Numbered from the stretch's first letter, positions 21,539-33,069 are shown. The stretch: 64,000 bases of DNA from Diaporthe sp. PMI_573 (GCA_021399435.1 JAJTUP010000064.1:62001-126000), one strand, 5' to 3'. Notes: a model not told the origin generated them from the letters alone. Numbers and translations: made by a program.

Positions 21539-24140
21539 TTTCGCCTCTGACGTATCTGACACAACGGCTCTTTCAGCTCTACAAAGGCTGGACCTTGACG
21601 GAGAGAGACGGCCAAGTGCGTCAATGGGTATATCAATTCGGCTACGATATCCAGCATGCCCAGAAGGGGGAACGCCGATGGGTGTGTTGTCTTTGCATCA
21701 AGCAAAAGCGGCCGAGGCCAAAGAGTTATGCCATCAAAGGGTTGCAGAACGCTGAGGGTCACCTGTACACGGACCACAATGGCATCATGGATCCGACGGG
21801 CAAGAGGCAAAAGCCTGCAAAGGCATCTGAGAAAGCACATCAGTCCATTGCAACAATCCTACAGTTGAACCCCACGGAGCCGAAGGAACAAGATTTGATC
21901 AATACGCTGATCAAACGTTTCGACAAAACTGTATTCCAGCAGAAACTTGTCAACTGGATTGTCAATTCTAACCAATCCTTCTCGATCGTCAACGATCAAG
22001 ATCTTCGAGACATCTTCAACTACCTCAATCCATCTGTCGAGATCACAAAAGCTAACATTACTGACGTGACCGTACGATGGCTGGAAGTCTGGTAACCGAC
22101 ACGCCTTATACGGCATCACATGTGTGTTTCGGGATTCCAACGACCGGCCACAGAAGTGTGTCCTCGGCCTGCCTGAACTTACAGAGCGGCACACAGGCGA
22201 GAATATCGCCGGGCAGATCATCGAGATCATTCGAGAGTACGAGATCAGCGATAAAATCGGGTATTTCACACTGGATAATGCCGGTAACAATAAAACCTCG
22301 ATGGAGGAGCTTGCATTAGAATTCGGCTTCGACTGGAAAAAGCGATGGGTTCGCTGCGTTGGCCACGTTGTCAACATAGTAGTGAAACTGTCGAGAGGTC
22401 AGGGGAAGATGCTGGGCAAGGGGTTGCATGAGGGCAGATCAGGATCTGAACATTCCGTGCTATGTTACGATGCCTAACTACATTGCGTTTCCAACGCGTC
22501 TAGCCACCTATCTTATAACCTGACCTGCTTACCTCTCATGGATCTCGATGCGCGCTGACCTGAACGGAGTGGCGCTTTGACTATGGGGCCACATGGGCCT
22601 GAGCGCTGCTACGGCACCCTACGCTGGGCCCCGACGGGTCCGACGGGTCCGAAGTGCTGCCTTCCAACAGAAACAGATGCTGTATGGCAAGAACCCGGAT
22701 GCTTTTGAGAAAGAGGTCTTCGAAGGACTTCACACGGCAGCGAAGGAGCATGAAGTCTGGAGGAGGCGAGGCTCCGTTGGAGAATGGCATAACTTTGCTG
22801 TTGTAGGTGGCTCAGTCCCCGATTTTATTTGTCATACTCACGAAGTCCTAGGAGGTGAGCAGATCGGACACGTGGACCGATATGCTCAAGAAGGTACAGG
22901 CTGTCGAGAGCCAACTCTCTGACGACGCTCAGCTCAAGAAACACCGTCCAGTTGGAGTTGTGGTCGACAATGCTACCCGGTGGCTTTCTCAATTCTCGAT
23001 GATTGAGCGTGCTCTGGTTTTAAGGCCATTTTATAATTCTTTTGTCCAGAGAGCGTCAAACGAGTGGGAGAAGGCCAACTTGACGAGAGCTGGCAACATC
23101 AAAAAGGGCTCCAAGCAGCCCTTCTTCCTGAAGGAAGAGAACCGCATGACAACTGATGATTGGCATGTGCTCGGGACTCTTTACGACATTTTGCTTGACT
23201 TCAAGCTGGTTGTGAAAGGCCTTGAGGGTGATGGACAGGGAAAACACCGCAGAAACGTCGAGGAAAACGAGGTCGAGCCCCCACTGTCTGGTAAGCCTTA
23301 GACTTCGCAAAAGCGGCCCTATTCTTATTCTAGCAGCTGACTTGTACAGGTACAAGCTGGGATCTTATTCACGCGCACGAATTTCTTCTCGAAACCCTTG
23401 AATCCGCGAAAAGAGCAGTCGCCAATTTTCCAGACGGCCACCACCTCGCAGTCAACATCAACCTGGGTTGGCTCAAATTGAACGAATACTACGAGCATTT
23501 GAACGATAGCCCCCTGATCTATGGCGCCGTAGTTCTCCATCCTGCTTACCGGTGGGCACTGTTTGACGATTTGTGGGGAGACGACGAGGAAAGACAGCTG
23601 TGGATTACCAAGGCGCAGGAGATGGTCCAGGATCTTTGGGAGAGAGAGTATAGGGACCTTGAGGTTGATGATCCAGAGATTGAATTGCCTGCCAATAAGC
23701 GTCTGAAGACCTCAAGAAACAAGTTCACAGCGTGGCGCACGAAAAAGCGAGGACTGATGGCTGGAGGGATTTCTGTTACCGAGTCGCACGTTCAATCCCC
23801 AGCTCAATCCCCTAGGTCCTCAGTTGGCGGTCTGGATCTTGATGAATACGAGCAGTGGCAGCGCGATATCGAGGATGCTGACGCTTCTGTCACAGATCCC
23901 TACGAATACTGGCACATAAGGCGGCTCAAATACCCCCGGCTGTCTAGGATGGCCTTGGATCTGCTTACTGTGCCACCTATGTCAGCCGAGTGTGAGAGGC
24001 TATTCTCGACCACTGGCCGCATGGTTACCAAGAGCCGCAATAGGCTAGATGCCAGTACAATTGGGCTTTGTCAGACACTACGGAGTTGGTTGCGTGCTGG
24101 TTTGATCGGGTCGCTAGATAGGATTCTAATGGACGAGTGA
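21511..24140 (+). CDS. hAT transposase of the nested element, multi-exon and partly damaged
   Basis: Blocks in order are a BED-like N-terminus (RRWVCCLCIKQKRPRPKSYA), a core helix region, YDGWKSGNRHALYGITCVF (catalytic Asp region), IGYFTLDNAGNNKTSMEELA (second Asp), VRCVGHVVNIVVK, the N-A-T-R-W segment, and LIYGAVVLHPAYRW. The dimerization domain reads MSAECERLFSTTGRMVT, then LRSWLRAGLI. A convincing intron lies at about 23291-23349. Shifts near 22070 and between 22440 and 22650 cannot all be explained by introns I can see, so the gene may be newly damaged. Confidence 0.75.
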
Positions 24141-25393
24141 CAAAATGACCAAGGCATGGATGCGACCCACTAATTACCATTGTTGGACGAAGTAGGTTTC
24201 CATTCCACAAATTCCACAATATGGATCCATTTCCATAATGGATCCATTTCCACCCATTCCACATCGAAGTCATTAGTCAGCATCCATATCCACGCCATAT
24301 TCACAAATGTGTCGTGGAGTGTCGTGGATTTGAACCCTGCTCGGAGCGAGATCACTCGTGCGTTGGAGAGGTTATTCCCCGTTGGTTGACTATCCAGAGC
24401 AAATGGGATGCCCTTGAAGAGGCTAACCAAGATCCTCTTATCAACTACTCGGAGCTGAGGCAATGGCGAGTCTAAAGGATGAAAGGCCAAACGACAGACA
24501 TTCACCACTTCGCATTTGCCTTGGACCCACGGACAACAATAGGGGAGGGTCTTGGGCTTGACACTATGGAGAGAGCACATCGCTTCCTAGAAGAAAACAC
24601 TAGTATCGAAGAGTACCAACAGCTCTTTGGGGAGTTTTGTCGATTCCGTGCTCGCGAAGGTGCTCTCTTTGGCCCAACCTCGCGGATCTATCGGGAACAG
24701 CCGAAGACTCCTCATACGCCTTCTCATTATTACGTCCTAAGCGCGTGGGGATACTTTGGGTCTATGGGAGTCAAGTTGGCTACATTGGCAAGGAGAGTTC
24801 TAGGATCCTTGGCGAACTCTGTTCCTTCAGAGCGTTCCTTCAGTGCTACTAACTACCTTCATTGTAAGCTTCGGAATCGGCTTAGTCCACTTAGCACTGA
24901 CAAGGTCACTTTCATGTATATGAACAGTCGGGTGCTCACGAGGCTCAAGACGGTCAAAGATAATGCGGCAGAACCGATGGTTGTCAAAAACTGGGAGACA
25001 GTTGATGTTGCTCAGCTAGTAAAGATAGAAAACGCGTTCCAAGACTCTATTGTTGTCGATGGCTGGGGTTGGGAAGAGACCGATTTGGAAAATAGTGGGG
25101 ATGATATGGACATCGGCCAATGAGAGGTTTTTGACATGTAAAATACCTAGAAGTTTATGACGTCAAAAACTTTGGTCAGATAGGTAAATTACCATTCGGT
25201 AAATTACCTCGACCGGAACCCTAAGCTATAGAGTGTTGTTTTGAAGGTCAAGGCCGCGAGTGGTGGCCGCAGCCTTTTCCTAGCAGCAAGGATGACTAAG
25301 CCAAAGTCACCTTAAATATTGCCGCACTGATCTCTCTTCTCGTCCCTTTTTCTCTTTATACACCCGTCGACATACTGCTGCAGGTCTAGGAAA

Positions 25394-26494
25394 ATGACAA
25401 ACGAGGTACGTGTGGAAGTGGCCCGGGTGTCCAATCTTTTTTATATTACCTTCTCACATTGGTCCTTTATTGCTGCAAACTGCCAACGCTCTGAAAATTG
25501 CTAATCACCCCCCGCCTCTCAACGTATAGCGTGAGAGGTGTGTTTTGCCGACAGGGTGTGCTGAGTTCACCATGGGGATGGCTAAACAACCGTTAATAGC
25601 AATAGCTTCCTTGCTAAGCTGTGTGAGCAGGCGGAACGCTACGATGACATGATATCTTACGTTATTAGGATCGTTACAATCGGCGGCGAGCTGACTACCG
25701 ACGAGCGGGAACTTCTATCTGTTGCCTTTAAAAATGCTATCGGTCCCCGACGAGCCTCCTGGCGCACCATTTCTTCTATCGAGCAAAACAAAGCGTTCAC
25801 GGGGTCGGAGGAACACATCCCTATCGTGAAGAGTTACCGTTCTAAGGTTGAGGGGGAGCTCGAGAAGCTCTGCAAGCAGCTGCTCAATATTCTAGACAAT
25901 TCCTTGCTTCCCAACGTCACGTCTAGCGAGTCTAATGTATTCTACCATAACATGTAAGCTTGTGCCCTCACAATCGCTCGAAGGCGTGCAAAGTATTCAG
26001 CTGTTAAGCATTTGCACACTTACAGGAAGGGTGACCACAATCGCTACCTCGCTGAGATTGCGTCTGGTGAAAAGCGCGATGCGGCTGCTACTGCTGCTCA
26101 AGAGGCTTACATCGTAAGAGGATGCCATATGGTCCTATCTCTGATGTCTCTGATGTACTGACAAACTCTCTGCGACTAGTACGCCACGACCATTGCTCAG
26201 ACCGAATTAAGCCCCACTGTCCCTATCCGTCTGGGGCTGGCCCTCAACTTCTCTGTATTCCAGCACGAAATACTGAACAGCCCGGAGTACGCTTTCCAAA
26301 TTGCTAAGCAGGCCCTCGACGATGCGACTGCTGAGCTCAAGTCTAAATCCGAAGGATCCTACCGGGAAACCAGAATCGTCTTGCAGCTTCTTCAGGACAA
26401 TCTGAACCTGTGGACTGACAATGGCGGGTTTAAGGATGCAAGTCTCGCCAAAGAAATTAAGGAGGACAGTAGCGCTGAGGAGGCGGAGAATTGA
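25394..26494 (+). CDS. 14-3-3 family phosphoserine-binding protein, divergent paralogue
   Basis: Five exons give 258 residues: 25394-25405, 25530-25537, 25600-25953, 26026-26113 and 26180-26494. Exon 2 is only 8 nt (CGTGAGAG), and its inclusion is needed to join MTNE to [20 protein letters not shown] in phase. The family core is clear: [80 protein letters not shown]. The Arg/Tyr pair of the phosphopeptide pocket (NRYLAE) and the basic R-R-A-S-W helix are kept. Compared with usual fungal 14-3-3 proteins, the first helices ([13 protein letters not shown] instead of a M-K-E-V-A-type helix) and the short acidic tail are divergent. It acts in the cytosol as a dimeric adaptor; its partners are unknown. 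Confidence 0.92.
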
Positions 26495-27202
26495 GACTCT
26501 CTTTTAAGCTGCATCGTCCAGAACACACCAGAACAGCGGTAAGAATATTTGTTGTTTTCCAATCTTACCCGAATGACATTCAGCGCATAGCCACTAACCA
26601 ACGGTGCTCACAAAATCAGAGATATTATCGAAAAAGTGGCTCTAGTCCATAATCTGTCGGCACTATGTTCACACAGGCTGAAGGCATCGCGCTTAGAATT
26701 CTTTTGAGCGAAGCTATTGAATTATCGTTATTGACATAGAACGATCCTCGCATTCTCGACCAATAACGTCAATTTATTCTCGAGTTGTTGCTTAAATGCT
26801 TCGAAACTCTGTGGGATTATAAGCAGCCGCGACACCATTGACGTAGTCGAGAGGCATGATGTGCACAGAGCGTACATCATAAGTTTCATACACTCACAGA
26901 CAGCAACGCCCCTAGAATGTGTTTCCACAGCTCACAATAGCAAATTTGAGATGCAAGAAAACTTGTCCTGGTTGGTCGTAATTCTTCTACTAGGTCCAGA
27001 GCCATACGTCTATGTCTCCTCCGCTTATCCGTCTAATTCCTTACACGCATGTCCTCTTCTTGGTGTCCATATCCCACTCACATTGCAATGCATACCATTG
27101 GATAATCTCTCCTCCGAATCACCTTCGCAGGTGGGGTATCATCTTCCATCGCTCTCTCCTTCTCTTTCTTCGTGAACCTAGAAACATCTGACCGTACCCT
27201 TC
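26495..27202. other. No gene seen
   Basis: This is the 3' region between the convergent 14-3-3 and Zn2Cys6 genes. The frames seen have no recognisable content. Confidence 0.45.
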
Positions 27203-28080
27203 CTATGCGAGGCACGAGAAGGGCATTTGCCTGCTGCCTTCGCCGGTGGCATCACCCATCAACCCAGTCCAGCTATTCATCATCGGCTGTCCCAGGGAAT
27301 CTGAACCCTGGATTGACGGCCACACAAGCGGGTCGATGATGGTTGGGCTTCCGTCCATGTTAAGATTCATGGGCATCATGTTGTCGAGCATGCTGCCGAA
27401 AGATGTCGGATCAGGGTTCGTCTGCATTGCTGCGGACTGATTTTGTAGGCCGGGTATCGACGACGGTTGTGAGATCGTCGAAGACTGAGGAGAGTCGTCG
27501 TTCAACTCCCCGCTCGAGTTGAACGAGAAGGGACCATGTCCTTGCGAGCCGGTCGAGAGGAGATTGGTGGTCGCCATGGATGGCGACCAGAAATTTTGGC
27601 ACTCGCAGGATACATCACTGTTTTGATGGTCTTCGGTGTCTTCCCTCATACCACAGTCGCTAGGTAGCGATATTGTAGAACCCCCTTCTAACTTCTCGAA
27701 AACATCGTCGACGGTTGTGCCCCCTTCCCTCAGCATTCTGGCAACATCTTCACCAATTCCTGGTATGCCCAAAACCTCGAGAATACGGTCGCGTCGGCGG
27801 AGCTTCTCGCGAAGGGCAGTAGCCTCATCTTGAAGGCTGCGTTTCGAGGCCCAGGCACGTTGGATGAAGTGGCATTGGGAGCCTCGTGTCTGACAGCGCC
27901 CGCAGGGTTTCTGGCCATCACACTGTGGTGCATATGTTAGCAATTGAAGCCGTAATAAGAGATCATCGAGATGGTAGGAGGTAACCGTACCTTTGCTCTC
28001 TTTTCGCGGCAGGGTTCGCAAGCTGTGCGGGTGATGGGCTGGCGCACGCAGCCAGTTTTCTTGACTTTCGAGGTAGTCAT
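27203..28080 (-). CDS. Zn2Cys6 transcription factor
   Basis: Two exons (28080-27991 and 27922-27203) are separated by a 68-bp intron with GTACGG donor, GCTAACATATG branch region and CACCACAG acceptor, giving 269 residues. The binuclear zinc cluster starts at residue 21 as C-x2-C-x6-C-x5-C-x2-C-x6-C (ACEPCREKRAKC then DGQKPCGRCQTRGSQC), and the intron falls inside it, between Lys and the third Cys. A short helical linker (LREKLRRRDRILEVLGIP) follows, then a Ser/Asn/Met-rich C-terminal half suited to activation. There is no fungal-specific middle homology domain, so it is of the short AflR-like kind. It may regulate a nearby pathway, but it is over 26 kb from the NRPS and its targets are unknown. 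Confidence 0.9.
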
Positions 28081-28675
28081 TGTTCTTAACTTGTCTGTTG
28101 GAAATAATCGCGTTCGTGCAGTTGATTATTTAAGGTGTATTTGATGAAGATTCGAACCCCGTGGACTAGGTTGGTCCGGTCAAAGGTCCGAAGGGGAGTT
28201 GGAGGTGGTAGAGGTTATGTAAAGAAACCGAGCCTCGCTGCATCGAGATCTGATATGCAACGTGGCGGAGATATGAAATCATAATCCATGGAGCCCATGC
28301 CCGATTCCATCAATGCAAGAACCTGCGGCGATCGATAGAAAGTCGGTGCTGGGGAACACACCAGGTCAAATAGATTAGACGTCGCGGAGGCGTCACCTTT
28401 TCAACCCCACGCGCGGCCGGTACAAAGATCTACACTGAGACGGCAACTCTAAAACCAATGCACGATTACGACCCCCTTATCTTGATCCTACCCAAGGAGC
28501 TCTTCAGGCATGGCGCCCGAGTCGCCAGATCAGGAGGATAAGAAGAACTCGTGGGACCTCTTCCCTTGGAAAGACTTCCCCGGATACACACAATCGTCAT
28601 GGATGTTGGCTGAGTTGAGCTTTTCGGAAGCACGAGAGGTAACAGGGGGGGTTCACGTGCGCTATCCCTTTATAG
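28081..28675. other. Upstream region of the Zn2Cys6 gene; no gene seen
   Basis: A short plus frame at 28510 (starting MAPESPDQEDKKNSWDLFPW) could be the first exon of something cut by the repeat block that follows, but it is too short to assign. Confidence 0.35.
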
Positions 28676-28812
28676 CTAGCGTCCACATTTCCATTCCACG
28701 GACCCACTCTTAGCGTCCATTTCCATCCATTCCATTTGAGGTGGGTCCAAATGGACGTCCATCCATTCTACCAGGGGCTGCGTGGATGGAAATGGAATGG
28801 ACCGCCAGCCTG
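28676..28812. repeat. Subterminal-type repeat block (GGAATGG/CCATTCC words)
   Basis: About 135 bp carry many direct and inverted copies of TCCATTCC, GGAATGG, GCGTCCA and GTCCATCC, like those at the ends of the hAT element at 20951-24339. No clear terminus or target duplication was found, so it is either a MITE remnant or a solo end. Confidence 0.5.
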
Positions 28813-29849
28813 ATAGTTTGTCATGACCAAACACGCCGTTTACTTTTTCGTATTGCTTCTTGTTCCTATTATACAGTTCCAAGATATTTGATGAACATCT
28901 GAGTGCCGAATGTCCCAAAGTGCATTCGTAATGACGTTTGAAGTCCACAAGAGTCGTCAATGATGTTACAATGTCGTCAGGGTGACCGCTCGCCACTATC
29001 CCTGTCATGACCGCCTGCATTGCATTGCTGCACTATTACACGAGATCTGACGGGTCCCCTGGCCGCTATTGACAAATCATGCGCTTGTCATATTCTCATG
29101 TGCTTCGGGTAGCCATGATTCCGGTTCAACCAAGACAACATGGGCGGCTGCCACACGGTAAGAAAGTTAATGATTGCTTCGCGCGGATCCACTATTAAGC
29201 CCAAACCTCAATTTCTCAAGACAGAGTCGCAGCCTTTTTCCGTACTCTTCGCAGGTCTGACGCATGAGCCGTTGGCCTAATTTTTAGTATTCTCGTCCAG
29301 CTCGCCTCGAGCTGGTGATAGCAAGACGTTGGGAAAAAGTTGGTAAAGATTGGAACTGATATACTTTGTTGTGGAAAGCTTATGGGCAAAGATGCGTCTG
29401 TGGACAAGGGGGCCTCGATGTATAGGCCAGAAAGATATAAACTCCCCTGGTCACCCACCTGCCGTATGTATTGTAAAAAACTTCTAAACACAGAATTAGG
29501 AGCCCCAAAATGACGGCATATGTTTCACAGACACCGAGGCCACACAAATGAGGCCTCTGATCATTTATCCCCGTCAAGTAGTCCATTCCCTGCCTAACTA
29601 ATTCATCTGCTAAGATTGTATTTCTACATTTTCAAATGTGGTCGGAAGAGGTCACGAACACACGCATGATACCCAATGCCATAGCAAAACCTTGTGAGTG
29701 GACACCGTCATCTAAGCGTACCTAAGGACTCTGAAGGCGCCTGTTATTGATGATACCATGCAATAAAAGCGGTCGAATAGCTGTTACCCTTGCCCTCCCA
29801 CTAATCACCAAGTGACCTCGAGCGTCTGTGGCCGATTTCTGCCTGGTGC
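28813..29849. other. No confident gene
   Basis: A minus frame starting at 29020 (MQAVMTGIVASGHPDDIVTS) runs into the repeat block and is unassigned. The rest shows only short frames. Confidence 0.3.
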
Positions 29850-30153
29850 TCAAGGCGCTTCCTGCAATGACCCCTTCGACAACGCGCGCGCCCAGTGACC
29901 ACGCTGACCTGTAGACGCCGATTGTGCCTCTGGGGCTGGAACCAAAGTTTCGTTTCGTGAACTAATGGTCTTTCTTCGTTGATATATCAGCCACCCGAGC
30001 ACTGCAAGTCCGAGCACCCCTACAGCCGCCCCAATACCTATGCCAGCGCTTTCCCCAGCGCTGAGGGACGAAGAAGATGATCCGCTAGTAGCAGTGGCAA
30101 GAGGGACAGTAATTTCGCTGTAGCCTGCTGACCCGTAGATGTAAAACCAGTAG
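29850..30153 (-). CDS. Single-pass membrane protein, C-terminal exon (Mid2/WSC-like)
   Basis: The minus frame from a CTTAAG acceptor at 30154 encodes SYWFYIYGSAGYSEITVPLA, then a Ser-rich stalk and the transmembrane helix IGIGAAVGVLGLAVLGWLIY followed at once by QRRK. An 80-base cytoplasmic tail ends at 29850. This is the usual end of fungal Mid2-like/WSC-like surface sensors. Upstream exons should lie in 30154-30400 (fragments such as CKCGP and FALGIIFATP are seen) but could not be assembled. The gene may be incomplete. Confidence 0.5.
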
Positions 30154-30575
30154 CTTAAGAACCATTAGACGGCACATTAGTAGACGACAGTTGAGTAGAC
30201 GAAAGGTCCGTGGTCTATACATCGGCAGTGTTGTAGTCAGAGAGAGCCTTCATATGGAGTTTTCACGCAATGGGTCAATTCCCTAGGACCACACTTGCAG
30301 GAGTTGGTGTCGCGAAGATGATTCCAAGTGCGAAGAGGTGAGCTGGTGGTCTGTATGTTTGCGTCTTAATTGTCGTGGAGGTCGGGTTCGAAGCAGTCAT
30401 GAACATGTGTGTCACAAGGACAGTGCCACTAGTGGTATGGTCCGACATGCACGGGAATAAGGACTGGGGTACTATTATAGGGGGTAGGACTATTAAGTAA
30501 ATACTTAGGTTAACTGCTGAAGAGCTGTCCGTACTATCTAGCTATCTGGTAATAAAATGTGTCCTTATATATCTA
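30154..30575. other. Probable upstream exons of the membrane protein; otherwise nothing clear
   Basis: A possible donor GATGTATAG near 30200 would pair with the acceptor at 30154. No complete reading frame to an ATG was established. Confidence 0.3.
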
Positions 30576-30743
30576 ACGTGGTTTACCAGTCAGCCGGACA
30601 TATCACATGCCCGGACAGTTTTACCAACTCCACCAACTTTAGCCAACCCTAGCACCCACCCAGGGCAGAAGAATCAATTGAAATTGGCACCAATTAGTGC
30701 CAACTGGTCCCAATTGCTCAATTTCAATTGATTTAGTCAATTT
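30576..30743. repeat. Left 168-bp terminal inverted repeat
   Basis: Its reverse complement is found without difference at 32734-32901. It contains inner palindromic words (CAATTGAAATTG) near its inner end. Confidence 0.95.
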
Positions 30744-30896
30744 AGAGTCGTGGTGGGGGTGTAGTGCTAGTCCAAATATTTAGAGTTTGGGTGGGCGGGT
30801 TTGTTTTTGGTGCAGATCGCGTCTCCATTTTTCGCGTCAGTCACGCATCACTCTACCCACTTAAACATTCAACACGCTAGAAAACAACATCCATAA

Positions 30897-32579
30897 TGCC
30901 AATCTACTCAAAAGAGGAGAAAATCAAACTAGCGCTTCAGGCAATTGAGAATTCTAAAAAAAAATCAAAAGAAACCCTTAAGTGCACGTCAGGCTGCACG
31001 GCTTTTTAACGTTCCACATAGCACAATATCCGACAGGATGAACAACCGACCACGTCGTGAAGAATCACGCGTCGAGAAGCATAAACTTGACCCAGTTGAA
31101 GAGCAAACACTTGTTCGATACGTCGTTGAGCAAGATGCACGAGGGTTTCCACTACGACTTTCTGGTGTGGAAGATATGGCCAACCTTCTGCTGGCATCGC
31201 GTGATGGCAAGCCCGTTGGCAAGCACTGGGCACGACGCTTCGTGGATGCACAACCTACCTTGAAGACTAGGTTTAATCGGCCTTATGACTACCAGAGGGC
31301 CCTCTGCGAAGATCCAGAGGTCATTGGGAACTGGTTCCGGCTACTCCGCAACATGATGGCCAAGTATGGGATCACAGATGACGACCTGTATAACTTCGAC
31401 GAGACTGGCTTCATGATGGGCGTGATAACTGCAACATTGGTTGTTACACGTTCTGATCGACATGGAAAAGCTAAATCTATACAGCCTGGAAACCGGGAAT
31501 GGGCAACAGTCATTGAATGCATCAATGCGAAGGGCTGGTGTATCCCGCCGTTCGTGATCGTCCAGGGCGCCTACCACCTTGCCAACTGGACAACGGAGTC
31601 TGGCTTCCCACCAAGCTGGATAATCAAGCCTACTCCAAATGGGTGGACAGATAACGAGACTGGTCTAGAATGGATTCGGCACTTCGACAAGCATACAGTC
31701 AAGCGGACCAAGGGTAAATACCGGATGCTTATCCTGGATGGACATGAAAGCCATGTATCAGCGGAGTTCGAGCAGTACTGCAAGGAGAACAACATTATCC
31801 CTATTAGCATGCCACCGCATTCATCTCATCTGCTCCAGCCATTGGACGTTGCATTGTTCTCGCCGTTGAAGCGTGCATATGGCGATGAGATCAACCTCTT
31901 CATCCGGGCATCGATCAACCACATCACCAAGTCCGAGTTCTTCATTGCGTTCAAGGCAGCCCACGACAAGGTCTTTACAGAAGAAAACATGAAAGCTGGG
32001 TTCAGAGGGGCTGGTATTTCTCCATGGGACCCAGATTCTGTTATTTCTAAGCTGGATGTCCGCCTACAAACTCCAGTGCAATCCCTCCCCGTGTCACCAT
32101 CGAAATGGGAATCACAGACACCCTCTAATGCCCACCAGACTGTCCAGCAATCAAGTTTCATTCAGAGCAAGATCTCTAACCATCAGGGGAGCTCCCCTAC
32201 ACCAATTATCCAGGCAGTTGAAAAGTTCACGAAGGGTGCACAAGCAATGGCGCATCAGATCACTCTTTTGAATGATCGGGTCCGTACCCTTGAGAAGGCT
32301 AATATTGGGCTCGCCAAGCGCCGGAGAGCTAAAAGAAGTCGGGTACAGCTTGGAGGGGCACTTAGTATTGAGGATTCCCAGGCGATAATCGAGGAAAAAC
32401 AGAAGGGGAAGCGGCCAGCTGGTGAAATCGGTGGTAGCGCAGAGGAGGCGGTCCGCGGCGGACCGAGCAAACGACGATGTGGCAACTGCGGCGAGACTGG
32501 GCATTATGCAACAACTTGTCGGAAAGATGTAGAAGGGTCTAGTCAGTCAGATTCTGAGTGTATAATAGTACATTCTTAA
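30897..32579 (+). CDS. Fot1/pogo transposase with a CCHC knuckle and an A-tract frame break
   Basis: The natural start is ATG 30897 (MPIYSKEEKIKLALQAIENS). A run of nine A at 30957-30965 shifts this frame into a stop, whereas the frame after the run is open for over 530 codons. With one A fewer the two would join, so either a one-base insertion has killed the gene or the run is misread or slips. Domains: psq-type HTH (RQAARLFNVPHSTISDRM), a CENP-B-type second HTH with HWARRFVDAQP, catalytic Asp residues in YNFDETGFMMG, MLILDGHESHVS and LLQPLDVALFSPLKRAY, a coiled region, and a C-terminal zinc knuckle CGNCGETGHYATTC (C-x2-C-x4-H-x4-C). Confidence 0.9.
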
Positions 32580-32733
32580 GCGGTCCGCGGCGGACCGCCC
32601 AATTAGTTGGTCTGGATGGTGTAGGTTGAGGTTGATTCTGCATGGCTGAAATGCTCCATTTTGGTGGGGAAGCCGATTTTCCCACCAAAAGTCGGCCACT
32701 TTAGACTAGCACTGCAGCCACGTTAACCTCTCC

Positions 32734-32901
32734 AAATTGACTAAATCAATTGAAATTGAGCAATTGGGACCAGTTGGCACTAATTGGTGCCAATTTCAAT
32801 TGATTCTTCTGCCCTGGGTGGGTGCTAGGGTTGGCTAAAGTTGGTGGAGTTGGTAAAACTGTCCGGGCATGTGATATGTCCGGCTGACTGGTAAACCACG
32901 T
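32734..32901. repeat. Right 168-bp terminal inverted repeat
   Basis: It mirrors 30576-30743; the first difference appears only at the base just inside the arm. Confidence 0.95.
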
Positions 32902-33069
32902 TATCCATTTAGTTGCGATTATAGGACTCAGAGTATAATGGTCCTAATCCGTTTGTAAGGCTTAGTCTAACTTAGAACTGAGCGTCCCAAATCTGGGACT
33001 GGATTAGTACAACTCAGTTCTAATCCTGATTGATCCTTTTGTTAGGTAAGCGGGTCATATGATGTCTGA

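Larger units (their letters stand above)
20951..24339 (+). mobile_element. hAT DNA transposon, 3389 bp, nested in an older hAT gene
   Basis: The element has 15-bp perfect terminal inverted repeats (CAGGGTTCAAATCCA at 20951 and its complement ending at 24339) and a perfect 8-bp target duplication. About 150 bp of GGATCC/GGAATGG/CCATTCC subterminal words lie at each end. The transposase runs left to right inside it. Structure and target length are diagnostic of the hAT superfamily. Confidence 0.95.
20885..25123 (+). pseudogene. Older hAT transposase relic, split by a younger hAT insertion
   Basis: The left piece (20885-20950) encodes LAKILRPIENAQRCSE in frame. After removal of the inserted element and one copy of the 8-bp duplication, the frame continues at 24348 with RDHSCVGEVIPRWLTIQSKW. 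It runs past a single TAA near 24476 into FAFALDPRTTIGEG and the dimerization segment SLANSVPSERSFSATNYLHC, ending at 25123. This is the hAT C-terminal region of a subfamily different from the insert. It is inactive because of the stop codon, the insertion and a missing N-terminus. Confidence 0.8.
30576..32901 (+). mobile_element. Fot1/pogo (Tc1-mariner) DNA transposon, 2326 bp
   Basis: Long terminal inverted repeats, 30576-30743 and 32734-32901, match over all 168 bases by eye and start ACGTGGTTTACCAGTCAGCC. TA dinucleotides flank both sides (30574-30575 and 32902-32903), the expected target duplication. One transposase gene lies inside. The identity of the two arms suggests a recent insertion. 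Confidence 0.95.
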
